NCBI GenBank assembly: GCA_964030785.1 | Contig: OZ034969.1 | Span: 36,804,301-36,868,300, forward strand | Source: Siderastrea siderea | Taxonomy: Eukaryota > Cnidaria > Anthozoa > Scleractinia > Rhizangiidae | Direction of reading: 5' to 3' | DNA: 64,000 nucleotides | Shown: positions 43,873 through 56,249 of the stretch, in pieces | Layout: every line of letters starts with the position of its first letter | How positions within the stretch are numbered: the stretch's first letter is position 1 | The notes under the pieces: model-generated | What the model saw: only the letters and a program-made list of their open reading frames with translations | Told to the model about the DNA's origin: nothing | Database searches by the model: none | Made by a program: the position numbers and the translations under genes

Positions 43873-44112
43873 TTTAGAGAGAAAGGTTATTCTTTTTCAA
43901 TTGTAAAGGACAGAATTTTTTCAATTCCCCAAACGTTCTTGAGGAAAAGGCGTGTAAGCAAAAAATGAAGGTAAAGGGAAAATGTCAAATAAGTCAAGAC
44001 GCGTAACAAGAGAGCAAGAAGAAGCTTTGTAGGAAAGCGAACAGCTGAAAAATTTATCTCCAAGGTCACTCCTTAATACACTGTGGTGGCTCCTGTCACA
44101 GCGTCGCCCAAA
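43873..44112 (+). mobile_element. Crypton-like (DUF3504) fragment, right of the DIRS-like element
   Basis: REKGYSFSIVKDR, then NVLEEKACKQK, then SRRVTREQEEAL, a stop, and ESEQLKNLSPRSLLNTLWWL. This follows the same protein as the left fragment. About 90 bp is present in both flanks (around 40040-40125 and 43877-43962), with scattered differences. Confidence 0.75.
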
Positions 44113-44235
44113 CGTTCCTTATTTAAGGTTATATATCTGGTCCTTTCTACTTAGCGTGCATCGACAACCCCACTAAAACAGACTTATGGTACACGAAATG
44201 CCGAATGGGTAAAGATACCATCAGCAAAATTTAAT

Positions 44236-45560
44236 ATGAAAACCATGAAAGAAACTCATCTCTACAACAGATATGTCATGACAAAAGATTACCCAACCAC
44301 TCAGTCCGGAAAATGGTGGTCAGGAACACTACCACTCTGGCTACGTTACGTTGATGATACCTTTACAGCCGTACACAAAGACGAAATCGACGATTTTCAC
44401 GAACACCTCAACGGACAAAACGCCGACATACAGTTTACTAAGGAGATCGAGGAAAATGGTAAAATACCTTTTCTAGACTGCTTAGTTACCCGCGACAATG
44501 ACGAACTACGGACGACAATTTACAGAAAACCGACACCTACCGACAGACTACTCGACCAATCATCTGACAACCCAACTTCTCACAAAGCTACGACTACACG
44601 GACCCTGACAAGACGCGTGAAACTAGTTTGTGACTCACCCGACAGCTTAACGGACGAAATCAAGTACTTAGACAACGTTTTCAACAAGAACAACTACAAC
44701 CGGGACTTTATTAGACACAACACTTACAGAAACTCCGAACCGAACGCTACGAACACTAACACGACACCTGTCACTAGTGCAACCATACCTTGTATCAAAG
44801 GGAGTTCTGAAACTATCGCACGAATCCTACAACCCTACAACATCCGCGTTGCTCACAAACCTATCACTATTTTACGACAGCTACTGACCAACGTTAAAGA
44901 CAAAGACGAACCAAGCGACAGACAGAGAGCAGTTTATGAAATCAAATGCTGCGACTGCCAGGCCACTTATATGGGTGAGACCGGCAGAAATTTGAACGTC
45001 CGACTAACTGAACAGAAACGAGCGACTAGAAATGGTGATATCAACAATCACATTGGTGAGCACCATTTAAAAACAAACCACAGAATCGACTGGGACTCTG
45101 CTGAATGCGTTACCTACAGTACGGACTACTAGCAACAAATCACTCTGGAAAGCTGGTTTACTAACTTAGAACAAACGCCACTGAACCGTTGCCAACAGCT
45201 ACCTGCACCTTACAAACGACTGATTGCCGACAATAACAAGACAGACAAACAATAAACAAACCGACGTATTTGACTAACAATAGACAAACAGACATTTGAC
45301 TACCAAAAGACGGATCGAAACGCACAAATCACGTTTAACAGTCTTCACAGCCAATAACATCACGGCTTAACTGACAGACGACCAATAACATCACGAGATC
45401 GTTGACCAATCAGGACAACGACCAGAGACTTATAACATCTATTGACGATTCACAGTTCACTTGACTCTGATAATGACTTCCGCTCAGGTTGTCGAAACGT
45501 CAGTCAATGTCACCTCAAACAGTCCTTCTCAGGACTACACTCACCCGGACGATCACAATT
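44236..45560 (+). mobile_element. Penelope-like retroelement, 5'-truncated, with intact 298-codon frame
   Basis: The open frame 44236-45132 starts in the RT palm: WLRYVDDTFTAVHKDEIDDF with the YVDD catalytic pair, then IPFLDCLVTRDNDELRTTIY, RKPTPTDRLLDQSSDNPTSH, and the GIY-YIG endonuclease (VYEIKCCDCQATYMGETGRN, GEHHLKTNHRIDWD). The frame ends at TDY, where related elements continue, so a late stop is likely. A 3' region to about 45560 contains GTCGAAACGTCAGTC and CAGTCCTTCTCAGGACTACA, usual in Penelope tails. The N-terminal RT is missing. Confidence 0.88.
45461..45507 (+). ncRNA. Hammerhead-ribozyme-like motif in the Penelope 3' region
   Basis: TTGACT (45461-45466) can pair with AGTCAA (45502-45507) as helix I. 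Between them lie CTGATAA (consensus CUGANGA), a weak helix II (GAC…GTC), GAAA, and C-G-T-C ending at the expected cleavage base before AGTCAA. Helix III is reduced to the self-complementary ACGT. The A in place of the conserved second G of the core should inactivate it. Hammerheads are known from Penelope-like elements. Confidence 0.4.
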
Positions 45561-47045
45561 TACCGAATTACGTTACTTGTCTTTATGAAAAAAATATCAC
45601 TTAACGATTCGTGAAATACTTAATTTCCACTTAAAAAGTCTTACATTACTTAAAGTCAGTGTTACTATTTAGTGTGTCTTTAAGAACATTTAAGATAACT
45701 TAAAGACTGCTTTCCACCCAACTTGAAAAACTGTGTATGTAAGTGTACAAAGAAATGTTCCCGTAAATCGATGAAAACAATTAATGAGATTTACATTGGA
45801 AATTAAAGCTAATTAAAAGCATTACAAGAATAAGAGCCAGCACTTACATTCATTGAAGAAAGATGGTTGTTATTTTTGGTATTAATCAATTAAATAGTCT
45901 TTAAGGCAAAGTCTTTAAAGCAAAGGAAATATATCACAATATTTAAGTGACGTTACTTAAATCCCTGTAAAGAAAACGATCCTTAAGATTAAACAAAAAG
46001 ATGAAAAGGAGGTATCATAGGATTTGAGCTATCGAGTTCTTTCCTGTTGTGTATAGTGCGTGGACGGGTGAAAATGGAGCTTTTCGAAAACGACACCACA
46101 AACAAAATAAACAAAGAGAATTGCACCATGTGCTGTCTCGCTGGCTAATTTCACTGGTACATGCGCATGCTTCGTAAGCGGTAGCCTTTTTGATTGGCAA
46201 GTAAGCGTTTTTGTGTGGAGAAGCGAATGTAATTAAAAAACGCTGCGCTTCGGATGCATGTGGATCCCATTTTACTGAAAGTTCAAACGTCGAAGTTAAC
46301 ATGTGTAAATGCCCAAGAGCTATCGTTTTTGCTCATTTGCATTAAGTTCGGCACATGTAAACTTCGACATTTGAACCGGGCCTAAGATTGATTTAGCAAA
46401 AGTTAACTCTGTACTAGATTGATGTTACGAAAGGAGCGAGGAAAACACCTCATAATTTGTGCTCAATCAGAAGCAAGAACGCGAATGGCTCTTGAACTAG
46501 TCTGCTAAAATTAAGTTTCCAAGAGCTCTCCTGACCGTCAAAAACTTTTGCATCGACTAGGCTCCGCCGGTTTTATCTGCCTCTCGCCCCAATTATCTGC
46601 TTCTGGGTCTACGAGAACGACTTTCCATAAGTGCCCATCTAAATACAACGCATCACCGTAACCAAAGCAAAAAAAGTAAGCCAACTGGATAATAAAGAGT
46701 ACATATTTCATTGAAAGTAATCCATGTTATCGTATAAATGTCTTCCAAGGGACATAATTTGCAAGCGTACTTTTAAAAAAATCATTCGAAAAAAGAGGAC
46801 AGTGTTTATTAAATCAAAATTTATCTACATAGAGGGTAATAATGCGTTACTTCTAGCAACATCACCGCAATCTCAAGTGGCCAATACCTATGTCATTTTG
46901 CAAATTGATTTTTATATACTTTAAACGCGAAAACGTTAAAGTCTTGTTTATAAAATTCCATATTTCCTTTTAAAATAATAACACCTACGTATTCACATGC
47001 CAAAGAGGGCAACTGACACTTTACAGAATTTATATTTCGGGTGAT
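45561..47045. other. No recognised gene
   Basis: AT-rich, with short TTAAG-rich stretches at 45600-46000. The region 46020-46380 has the look of a dispersed repeat (aaggctcaagttc-type ends not delimited). No coding block supported. Confidence 0.4.
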
Positions 47046-47185
47046 GCTCCATATACCAAGTCAATATATGCACCATTGTGTCATTCTATTATGTGAAGTC
47101 TATTGTTATTGTTTAAGGGCTATGGACCATTGTTGTAGTCTTTGTGACGCAACTAGAGACTTGCTATTGACTTGATATATGGAGC
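47046..47185. mobile_element. Small MITE, 140 bp
   Basis: GCTCCATATACCAAGTCAATA at 47046-47066 faces its near-complement at 47165-47185 (one mismatch). The interior is non-coding. No clear target duplication. Confidence 0.65.
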
Positions 47186-47802
47186 TCGACCTCATATTTC
47201 TGTTTACAGTATGGATATGTTTTGGTATCAAATTAAAAGACTTAAGATTAGAAATCGTAAATGTACAGTCAGGAACACCCAACAGTTTGTTTCAGTGGTA
47301 GATTTCATTGAAGTAGAAACAACAGATTTTGGGGGGAAACAGCACCTCGGACTTTAGTAATCATTGGGCTCGTTCATTCCTATTGTTTTCGGAGGGGTAA
47401 TATGTCGTTAAAAGTGTAAAACAAAGTCAGCTACCAATTTCGGGAAGACATTAGCTTCCTTACCTTTCATGTGGCTGAAAGTTTCAGCTAAAAACACCAA
47501 ATAGGTAAAAGCTTACGGGAATATACCTTTAAAAAACTCAAACAATCTAAAAAAAGCAGTTCTCGTTGGGTACCCCTGAACAGTGCAAGCAATTAAGCCC
47601 CAGCTAACCCATCAAACATCTTAATCAAACATTGTGTTTGTCAAACAAAACATTGGGTGATTATTATCGGACAATGGAAAACCATTTAAATGCAAAGTTG
47701 AGGGAGGCGGGCTTAAACAAACATGTATGATCGTTTAGCCGGGGCTTTACGTTAAAAACCGCTGCTAATATATAATGCTAGTGTGATGCAAACACGGTGG
47801 CT
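47186..47802. other. No recognised gene
   Basis: Nothing beyond short unsupported open frames. Confidence 0.4.
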
Positions 47803-48880
47803 CTAATCTTCTAATGTTGTCTCCCGTATAAGTTGTTCAATTGCTGGCCGCTTGCTTGGGTCTGCAACAAGGGCGCAATTTTTAGCCAAGACGCGTCTGG
47901 CACCTCCCGAAGACATACCTGCCTTATCGCACGGGAAACCAATCACTTTCGCAAACGAGTAGGTGTCGCTGGCTACGCTGTAAACTCCACTTCCGGTAAC
48001 GATCTCCGGTGCCACATGCGGGTACTTTAGGGCGAACTCTTTCTGCTCTTAGGTGGACATACGACTCCTTTTCTCGCGTGTTTCTCTAATTAGCATGCTT
48101 TACCCGAAGTCAATAACAACGGAATTGTAGTAACTCTCCCTCCTCTCTAGCCAAATATTATCTCCCTTCAATTCATTTTGGAGAACGCCCTTGGAGTGAA
48201 TGAAGATAAGGGCACTGCCAACAAGGTCCACCACGGTTTTCCACCCCTCATTGCTCAGTTGAAACTTCGTCACAGCGCGCCGTATTGTTAACGACTTCCT
48301 ATCGATTCCATGAAACTGCATAATAATTCAAAAAAGGTGCAACTTTGCTTTGGATTACGAACAGAAGCAGTAATCCAAGACGACTGTTAAGTCGCAACAT
48401 CACAGTGGGTTCGTAAATGACTTTTTTCTCTGCTTCTCGATGTCCTGTTTTGTATGTCCGCAAACTCTTCATTCTTTTACAACCACCACCATGCCCTTGT
48501 AATTTGCCAAGTAACAAGCTCCAAACGTACCAGAAGCAATATTGTTGCTTCCTTCCTTTGAAACTTGACAATCAGGAATCTGAGCCGATAAATCTAAACT
48601 GCCGACTGGCACCGCATCCGCTTGCTGATCGGCAGGTACTTCAATATCGTTGTTTCTTTTCCTCCTTTCTACAGCCACTTCGTTGTTAAACAGTTCCAAT
48701 GATCCAGGGTCAGGTTCTGGTTCTTCACCGTTCGTTAAGCTTCTACAAATGCAGTCGACTAATTCATCAAAGTGCTTCCTTCTTCCTTCCTCCTCTCCTT
48801 TCTTCGCTTTTTCTTCTTTCTTCGGATTTTTGTTTTAAATAATGCAGTGTTCCTTTCTCTCGATCTTCGTTCTGATCCAT
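47803..48880 (-). pseudogene. Protein kinase-like pseudogene
   Basis: Minus strand. ATG at 48880 opens a short charged, Lys/Glu-rich N-terminus (MDQNEDREKGTLHYLKQKSE), then ELVDCICRSLTNGEEPEPDP, a glycine-rich loop (IASGTFGACYLANYKG), the ATP-binding Lys region (MVVVVKE), the catalytic loop (FIHSKGVLQNELKGDNIWLE), DFG (VVIDFG) and APE (VAPEIVTGSGVYSVASDTYS), ending RPAIEQLIRETTLED. Defects: a frameshift in the purine-rich N-terminus, frameshifts near 48466 and 48325, a stop straight after DFG, another 16 codons on, and the catalytic loop has Q-N-E where H-R/N-D is expected, so the catalytic Asp is gone. No introns are visible, so a retrocopy or an old single-exon gene is possible. Confidence 0.82.
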
Positions 48881-49282
48881 CTTCACGTGTTTCAAGTGTG
48901 AAATTTCCTACCACATATACTACCATGTCGAATTGCTGTAGAAAAAACTATAGAGCCCATGATTGGTTGATTGTCCATATCTAATTCCACGGGGGTTTAG
49001 GCTCAGAATATTAACTGCCCTTTGAGTAACCACAGGCTGCCCAAGTTCAAATGCGAGAAAAGTACGATTGAGTTTCGAAACATGATCTTCGCTATCTGAT
49101 CATGCGGTGTTCTGTTACAGGATTTGCAGCAAAAAAATTGTGGCACGACAAATATTCTTTAAACGGCAGAATTTCTAAAACAAATTTCTAAAACTAAGTT
49201 ACCTTGCATTGTTGGTTATTTGCCCGCTTCTTCGTCCAATTTGATTTGGGTGATGACAACTGTAAACACCGGGAAATTAACA

Positions 49283-49870
49283 AAGGCAAATGAATGTCTC
49301 AGTGTATCTGCTGTGTACAGGTAAACAGGTGAACCAAGTACACAACAGATACTTTAGAAACAAAACAATAATCTCAACTTTCAAAGCTGCTTGCTTACAC
49401 TCAAACAAACATCATTAAAAAGGTAGTTCATACAGGCAAATAAATGCCCCATGCATCTGCTGTGTACAGGTAAACAGGTCACCCAAGTAGATACAATGAT
49501 ATACAATGATATGAGATTTAACCTGATACAGTCAAGGTTCTTATAAGCGACCCGTATGGGAATGTAGAAAAGTGGTAGCAACTAGAGTTGGTCACTTATG
49601 ACAGTAGTTGCAAGGAGAGCTTTGACTGTATCTAACATACAGATGAGAGGGGATCACTCTTAGTCTGGCCTGCACCCTTTGATCTTTCCGGTATAGGTTT
49701 ACCCTATGAGAAAGAGAATCTTACTGGTATAGTTCTAGGGGTCATGGGGACACACAAACCACCCCACCATGATAAGGTGGTGATCCCATTCGGGGCGGAA
49801 ACAGGCAAAGTAAGTAGTACTGTATCCAGGTAGTCAAGTCACCCAAGAACACAGCAGACATAACTAAATC
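49283..49870. repeat. Diverged tandem/direct repeats
   Basis: The block with TCTGCTGTGTACAGGTAAACAGGT recurs near 49303 and 49458, and a weaker relative (ATCCAGGTAGTCAAGTCACCCAAG) near 49829. Non-coding. The rest of 48881-50535 shows no gene. Confidence 0.55.
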
Positions 49871-50535
49871 AATGAATTAACTAATAAAGATAATAATAAA
49901 ATTTAACTATGGACATGTATCCAGGTAAACACAAAACCCAAGGACTCCTGACTCCGACAGTTAAAAAAGGCGTTTGCTTTCGAGAGGAACAATTAATGGA
50001 ATGGGAAAAGTAATAGAGGACATAACTAGCAAAAAATAGAAGTGAATTATTATTCTGAGCTCCTGGTCAGCAGCTGCCCACGAGACATAAATCCTTGCTG
50101 AACGCAAAGAGTGACACTCCAACTTGGAAATGTAAAACTGATTTCCAACAGTAACAGAGGAATACTTCTTAATGGTTTCAGCCAATGCTTTCTTGTCAAC
50201 TCACTGTTCTGGGTAGAGCATTTTGTACAAATCAAATAGTGCATTCTCGTCTTCAATTTCAAGGCTCTTGTTTTGTAGCTTGATGGCAACCTAAGATAAG
50301 TAAGGTCTGAACAGTCAGCTGTATTAATGGGAACAGTGATACCCTTGCTATATAACGAGCTGGCAGTTGACAGCGACGAATCACAGCAATGACGTCAGGG
50401 AAGACCTAGGCAGAGAACGCCGTTTTGGCGGAAATTTTTGATAGTTACGGCAAATAGCGCGACGGCGACGAGCAAGAACAACAAAGTTTGTTTGTGCGGG
50501 TGCTGTGAGACGAAAAGAGCTCAATTTTTTGGGTT

Positions 50536-51290
50536 ATGGCGAGTCTTCGGGAAACAAGAGAGGAATTATTACTGGCGCATCACATTGGAATAAAAGACGA
50601 TGTTGAGTTTTTATTGTTATTTGATTTAAATAAGTCTAAGAATCCGGATTATCCTTACTGGAGCTACGATGCTTTTGATCTTGACTCCCTGACCAATGAT
50701 GAACGTAAATAAGAATTTCGATTTTTCAAAAACGGTGTGTACCTGCTCGCTCAAACTCTGGGTATTCCTGACGTTATCAAGTGCTACAACGGGATTGTAC
50801 TGGGTGGAATCGAAGCATTGTGTATCATGTTGAAGCGCTTCACTTACCCGTGTCGCTATGCTGACATGATACCACGGTTTGGTACATCAGGTCCATAGTT
50901 AAGCATGATTTTAAATCAAATGACGGACCTCGTTTTTGTTGGTTATGGCCGCCTTTTGTCAGACTTAGCCCAGCCGTGGCTTTCTCAAGCTAACTTAAGT
51001 CGATTTGCAGATGCTGTTCACGCAAAAGGCGCTGCTTTAGAAAATTGCTGGGGATTTGTCAATGGAACTGTTCGTCTACTTAGCAGACCTGGCCAAAATC
51101 AGCGGATTCTTTACAACTGCCACAAAGGTTGCATGCCATAAAGTTCCAATCCGTTGTAGCACCCAGTGGGCGCATAGCAAATCTCTATGGCCCTGTTGAA
51201 GGGAAACGACATAACAGTGGCCTACTTGCCAAGTCTGGCCTTCGCAATGACCTGTCATGTTATTCTTTTAGGCCTACTCTGGGACCTTAA
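50536..51290 (+). mobile_element. PIF/Harbinger transposase, inactive
   Basis: ATG at 50536 opens MASLRETREELLLAHHIGIK; the frame holds through stops at 50710-50712 and about 50896, then runs LSRFADAVHAKGAALENCWG and FVNGTVRLLSRPGQNQRILY, and after a frameshift near 51125 VVAPSGRIANLYGPVEGKRH and NSGLLAKSGL. This is the DDE_Tnp_4 nuclease of Harbinger elements. Two catalytic positions read Asn where Asp is expected (GFVNGT and KRHNSG). The C-terminal Glu block is missing. TIRs were not found. Confidence 0.83.
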
Positions 51291-52910
51291 GTCGCTCAAA
51301 GTCGCCTTAAGTCGCCTTACGTTGCCTTAAATCATTTATTCCTGAAAGGCCCAAAACACTCAAATTGCATTAAAGAGGGTGCACATCACCATTTCTAAAA
51401 TAATTTGTCTGCCAAAGGTCACTACTCTCTGAGTGACTTCTGAGAAAGTGCTTCCATTTTTGTGACAATTTAAATTTAAAATACACCCACCCAATTTGAG
51501 ATTCAATCATTTTAATGATGGTAATTGTACGACTGGTCACTAAAACCTTTGGGGGAACTCCTCTATAGAAGTGACTAGAGCACTGCACTTTAGCAAGCCC
51601 TTTAAAGTAGAAATAATTGCCTTATATGGGTGTGGCGTACAGTCATTTTCACCCTCCCCCCCCCCCCCCTCCAGGAGGTACTACATTGTAATTCTAACGG
51701 GCAGTTGACTATTTCTTGTCACATTTTTTACAGTTTCTGCCATAACTGACACCAGGATAATTCTAGCTGTGGTCATGACGACCTCTAAAAATACCCCCAA
51801 TTCACCTTAAAACAAACACCCTAAGAGGTACCACAAGGACCGCTTTCATTATGTAAGTGAAAACAAGGCTCTAAACAATTCCTGTTTATTGAAGATAACG
51901 AAAGGGATGGCGCACTAACATAAAACAATATCAATTCTTTTTATTCTCATGAAGAGGTTATGTCAATAATTCACAGTGAATGATAAACAAAGTATCTCTT
52001 TGACCCCTCTACTAAGTCGTATCCCTTGAGAAGTTCCTCCTAAGCGTCGTGAAATCTTCAATCAACAGGAACGTCTACTCCCCAAAAAACAGCTTGAAAC
52101 CATTTGTGAATTTGACAGATGGTGGCCATTGTTCCATGCATCCAAAATATTGCCAAGTGCAATGAATCGTCCCTATAATGCAAGTAAAGCCAAAACTTAC
52201 CCAGTGTTAAAGGGATCAGATGCCATAACACGATATAAATCTTCTAAAATAGTTTCCCCGGCATAATGACAATACAAAGAAAAATCCACTTCAAAATACA
52301 CCTGAAGTTAGCTGGGACGAATTTCAAGCATCTCACGATCAGACGAAAAATCTGCCAGGCGCTCTTCTTATCAGATCAGTTCTCGTACACAAACACATGT
52401 AAAGACCGCAAATTTCCCTGCCTGCTGTCATTACAATTCTTGGTTATCAATTTTTTCCTGTAATCGACCACTGAGAAGATCGAAATGTCGTTTCCAATGA
52501 GGCTAGCGCTGGAAATTAAGTTCGATCTCGGAGCCCGGTAAATAAATGCACATGTTTGAAAGGAAGCGTAGAGCTGGGAACGAGCATGCTGGGTCGAAAG
52601 GAATCTTGGGTAAAGAGGAAATAAAGATGGTGGATGCGAGGAGTCCTTTTCTACTGCGATTTGAGATATGGTTGTTGATGACGAATTTTGGATAGGGCAA
52701 GCGTATTGTGCCAGCTAAAGATAAGATCATTTGCTTGAGTGACAGGGAAAACGGTGGTAGGTGGAATCGCCCAGAACTCTTACTTTTGTTGAGCTGGTGA
52801 TTGTTTTCAAGATGATGCTCAAGTTTGCAGCAGTGTGAAAAGGTGGAGATGGAGAAATTCAGAGGCAAGTCACATTGCCGAGAAATTTATCCTTTGTTTC
52901 CAAAAGTGTT
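51291..52910. other. No recognised gene; simple repeats
   Basis: Short (T)TAAGTCGCC-type repeats at about 51288-51340 and a C-run near 51655-51672. Otherwise unannotated up to the break where polycystin homology starts. Confidence 0.45.
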
Positions 52911-53820
52911 GGTTTCCAAAAGTGCCTCGCTGGCAGTGATGTTTTCAAAATACAACGCGGAGAAAGTTTTTCCTAATCAGCATCGTGACAGTGAGTTGCC
53001 ACGGAAGAAAATGACTGTACCTTCAATAAAGTCCAGAGAGGTATCAAAGCTAAGAATGCAGAGTGTTGCCAAAGCCAAACGTCGTTTGTCCATTACTCAA
53101 GGATGCTTCTACTCAGCATTTTTTGTGGTTCTGGGAGTGCTTTCGTATGGAAACAGAGACTCTGCACGATACGTCTTATCTAAATCCCTTGACGATCACA
53201 TTGGGAATTTTGAGAAGGTTAGTTTAAAAGAACGCATATTTTAGAGTCACCACTAACGGTTAACGTAAGACAGTAGAAACCGCGATTCCAGCTCTGGTTA
53301 TTTGAGCCAGTCATCGATTAACACAGAGCAACAGGACTTTCTCAAGTTTGCATTTGATGATATGTGCAGTTTGTAGTAAAGATTAGATGGAATTCATGAT
53401 ATGAATAAACTAAGGTGAAAGTATTAGCTGAAATCTATCCTTCATAAATTGAAGTATTTTACCAATAGCATCCTATAGACAGGATGGATATACATTTCAC
53501 AATACCTAGATATGCTACCACTGCGTATTAAATGTGAATTCCTTCGACAGGTAACAGATCCAAGGATGTTCTGGAATTGGTTGAATGAGACCCTAATTCC
53601 ATACCTCTATTCTAGTCACTACCAATTTTCTTACCAAGAGACTTCACGAGTGGGCGTCGAGTTCACGTCGACTGTGATTGGAATGCTAAGATTACGTCAA
53701 TTAAAAGCGAAAGAAGGTCAGTGAATGTAGGTTACTGAGAGTCTTGAACCGAGTTATTGACATTTTCTGTAGTGAAGGTAAGGCGTTTGTCATTTTCGGA
53801 GTTTGTTCAAGTTTACTTAA

Positions 53821-53956
53821 AATGTATCTTAAACCGGCAGAATTTATACGCTTTGTACGGTAATCTGTTATCATTGGTTGCGGCAGGCCAATGCCACAAC
53901 CAATGATAACAGAATACCGTACAAAGCGTATAAATTCTGCCGGTTTAAGATACATT
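53821..53956. repeat. Near-perfect palindrome, 60-bp arms
   Basis: 53821-53880 and 53897-53956 are inverted copies with one mismatch, 16 bp apart. The loop and right flank both contain a TTGCGGC/GCAATGCC-like motif. It lies in an intron of the polycystin pseudogene and looks like a small foldback element. Confidence 0.88.
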
Positions 53957-54474
53957 GGTTGCGGCATTGGCGGAAAAGCCAACATCACTCAAAAGCTAAG
54001 AGAACTAAATTTTCTCTACAAGGTTAAAATGAGGCATTTTCTAAATCAAGAAAGCCTGTGGTTAATTTGAAGTTAATTTGTGAACCACTAGAATTAAACC
54101 TCCGAATTCTCCTCACAAAAAATTCTATACATTTTTAGAATTGTGTTACCTGTATCACCTCTAGGCTTGTGGGAAGGTGATTCCCAACTAACTCGGCTGA
54201 AGTTGTTATGTAATGCAATCCATTTAAGATAAGACCGTTTTCTAGAAAGTTCTACTCAGTAGTTCTACCTACTTTTCCACTTGACATTTGTAATCTAGTT
54301 GATTAAACATAATGGCAGGGCAACATTTCGTCTGGTTGTGTTAAATATTCTGGGAATTTATTCGGCAACATTACAAGGCGTCAGTAGTCCAAAAAGTAGC
54401 CTAAAACTTTCCATGATTTCGTACTTTTTGGCAACTGTCTTCTTTATCGTCAACCTTCACAAGTTTCTTCGAAA

Positions 54475-54610
54475 ATGCCACCAGACAGCACAGGCGCGAA
54501 CGCTAGCGATGTCGCAGAAGCTGCGGTTATTCAGCCTCTGTTGCAAGTTAAACCTCCCAAACCATTCGATTTTATAAAACATGAAGAGTGGCCTTGTTGG
54601 TTAAAAACAA
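54475..54610 (+). mobile_element. Gag fragment of a Ty3/gypsy-like element
   Basis: MPPDSTGANASDVAEAAVIQ then KPPKPFDFIKHEEWPCWLK resembles the N-terminus of gypsy-family gag in this kind of genome. After about 45 codons similarity is lost. It is a very short remnant in the pseudogene's second intron. Confidence 0.4.
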
Positions 54611-56249
54611 CGTTAAAAACCAACAATAAAATCCAGTGCGGGAAAACGTGCAAAGCTATATATGCTGTCAACCACATACACCTACGCCTATCCCCAAGAA
54701 TACAACGTTCACAAACACCCCACATGAACCCTCCCGTCCCAATATATATCACAAACATACCAATCAATCACCCGTGACCTTCAAGAACCTACCAAAGGAA
54801 TGTAAGTAACTAAACCTATAGACGGCCTCTCCCTAAGGGGTACGGGCCGTCTGATAAGGCCACTTTTAACTAGGTCTAGACTGTGTGATGCCGCCTGCTT
54901 TCCTTTCCAAATTCACTGAAGTCCTAAAAAATTTTACTTTCTTTCTTTTTCTTTGTTAGTCCAATACCCAGTGCCCAGCAACTGGTGGAAACATTCCTGT
55001 TACGATTCAAATTCCACTGAAAAAGAGTCCAAAGAGCCGTTAAGATTCAAAGCCCGTAACTCTTCAGTGCAGTGCAAGCAGTGCGCTCTACCTTGGGTGT
55101 ACGAAAAAGCAGAAGAACTTGTCTCCTCATAAAAATGGGGTCATCTTGCCTGGTAAGGTGCTGGGGGATAAGCCGCTGATTTAGGCTATGACGAAGAAAC
55201 TGCCCATAAAATGATAGACCTTTTACAATCAGAAAACTGGGTTGGCCATGCAACAAGGGCTGTCATAGTTGAATTTACTCTTTACAACCCGACAATCAAC
55301 ACATTGTCAGTTTGGTCATTGTTCTTTGAACTACTTCAAACAGGGCAAGCTACTACATTTAAACATATCGACACGATATCCTTGTACAACACAGAATCCA
55401 TCCTCCAAGTGTTTCAAGGCCTTTCCTTGATCAGTTTCAGGGCAATGGTTTCTTATAAGATTTTTGAGGTTATCACAAAACTGATTCATCAAGGACGGCT
55501 TTGCTTGTGTTCTGTGTGGTACTAGTTGGACCTTGGACACCTTTTTTCATCCATATCACTTCTTGTATTCAGCGTTATCAAGTCTTACCACACAACTAAG
55601 AGCGCACAAGACATGCAGCGCAATATCTTTGCTGCAGTCAATTTTCAGAGGGCTGTTCCATGGGCGGACGTTGAAAACTGCATGTTGGCCATTCTTACTT
55701 TCTTTACAACAGTCAAGTTACTACAGCTGTCCTACTTTAACATGTATACACGTGCGTTTTCTCATGCTCCGCGCATTTGGATGCGGGACTTGCTCTCTTT
55801 CTTCTTTGTTCTTTTAGTTCTGTTCCTTGCATTTATGCTGACAGGAATTTTGCTATTTGGATCGCGCATTGGCCGTTATTCAAGTTTTTGGCCAGCATTT
55901 TGTTTTCAGCTTGAAATCGTTCTAGGAAAGGTGAAAGCTCGACCCATAAACGAACTTATTGAAGCCAACTTGATTTTAGGCCGTACATTTGTCACCCTAC
56001 TCCTCATGGGCATCACAGTTACAATGATGAACTTTTTTATCTCTGCATTAAATGATGCAGTATGTGAGGCAAAAACAATGGAGGTGAAAAAAGAACATAA
56101 ACAAGATACCAGGGAGAACCAGGCTGATATTCACACTTCTAATCTAACCAAGAACGCTCAAGTGGGAACCAGCAAGCCACAAAACAGAAAAGCAGCAAAA
56201 AGCAGCAAACAGAGGTCTGAAATGTTTTTTGACCAAATCAGCTACCGAT

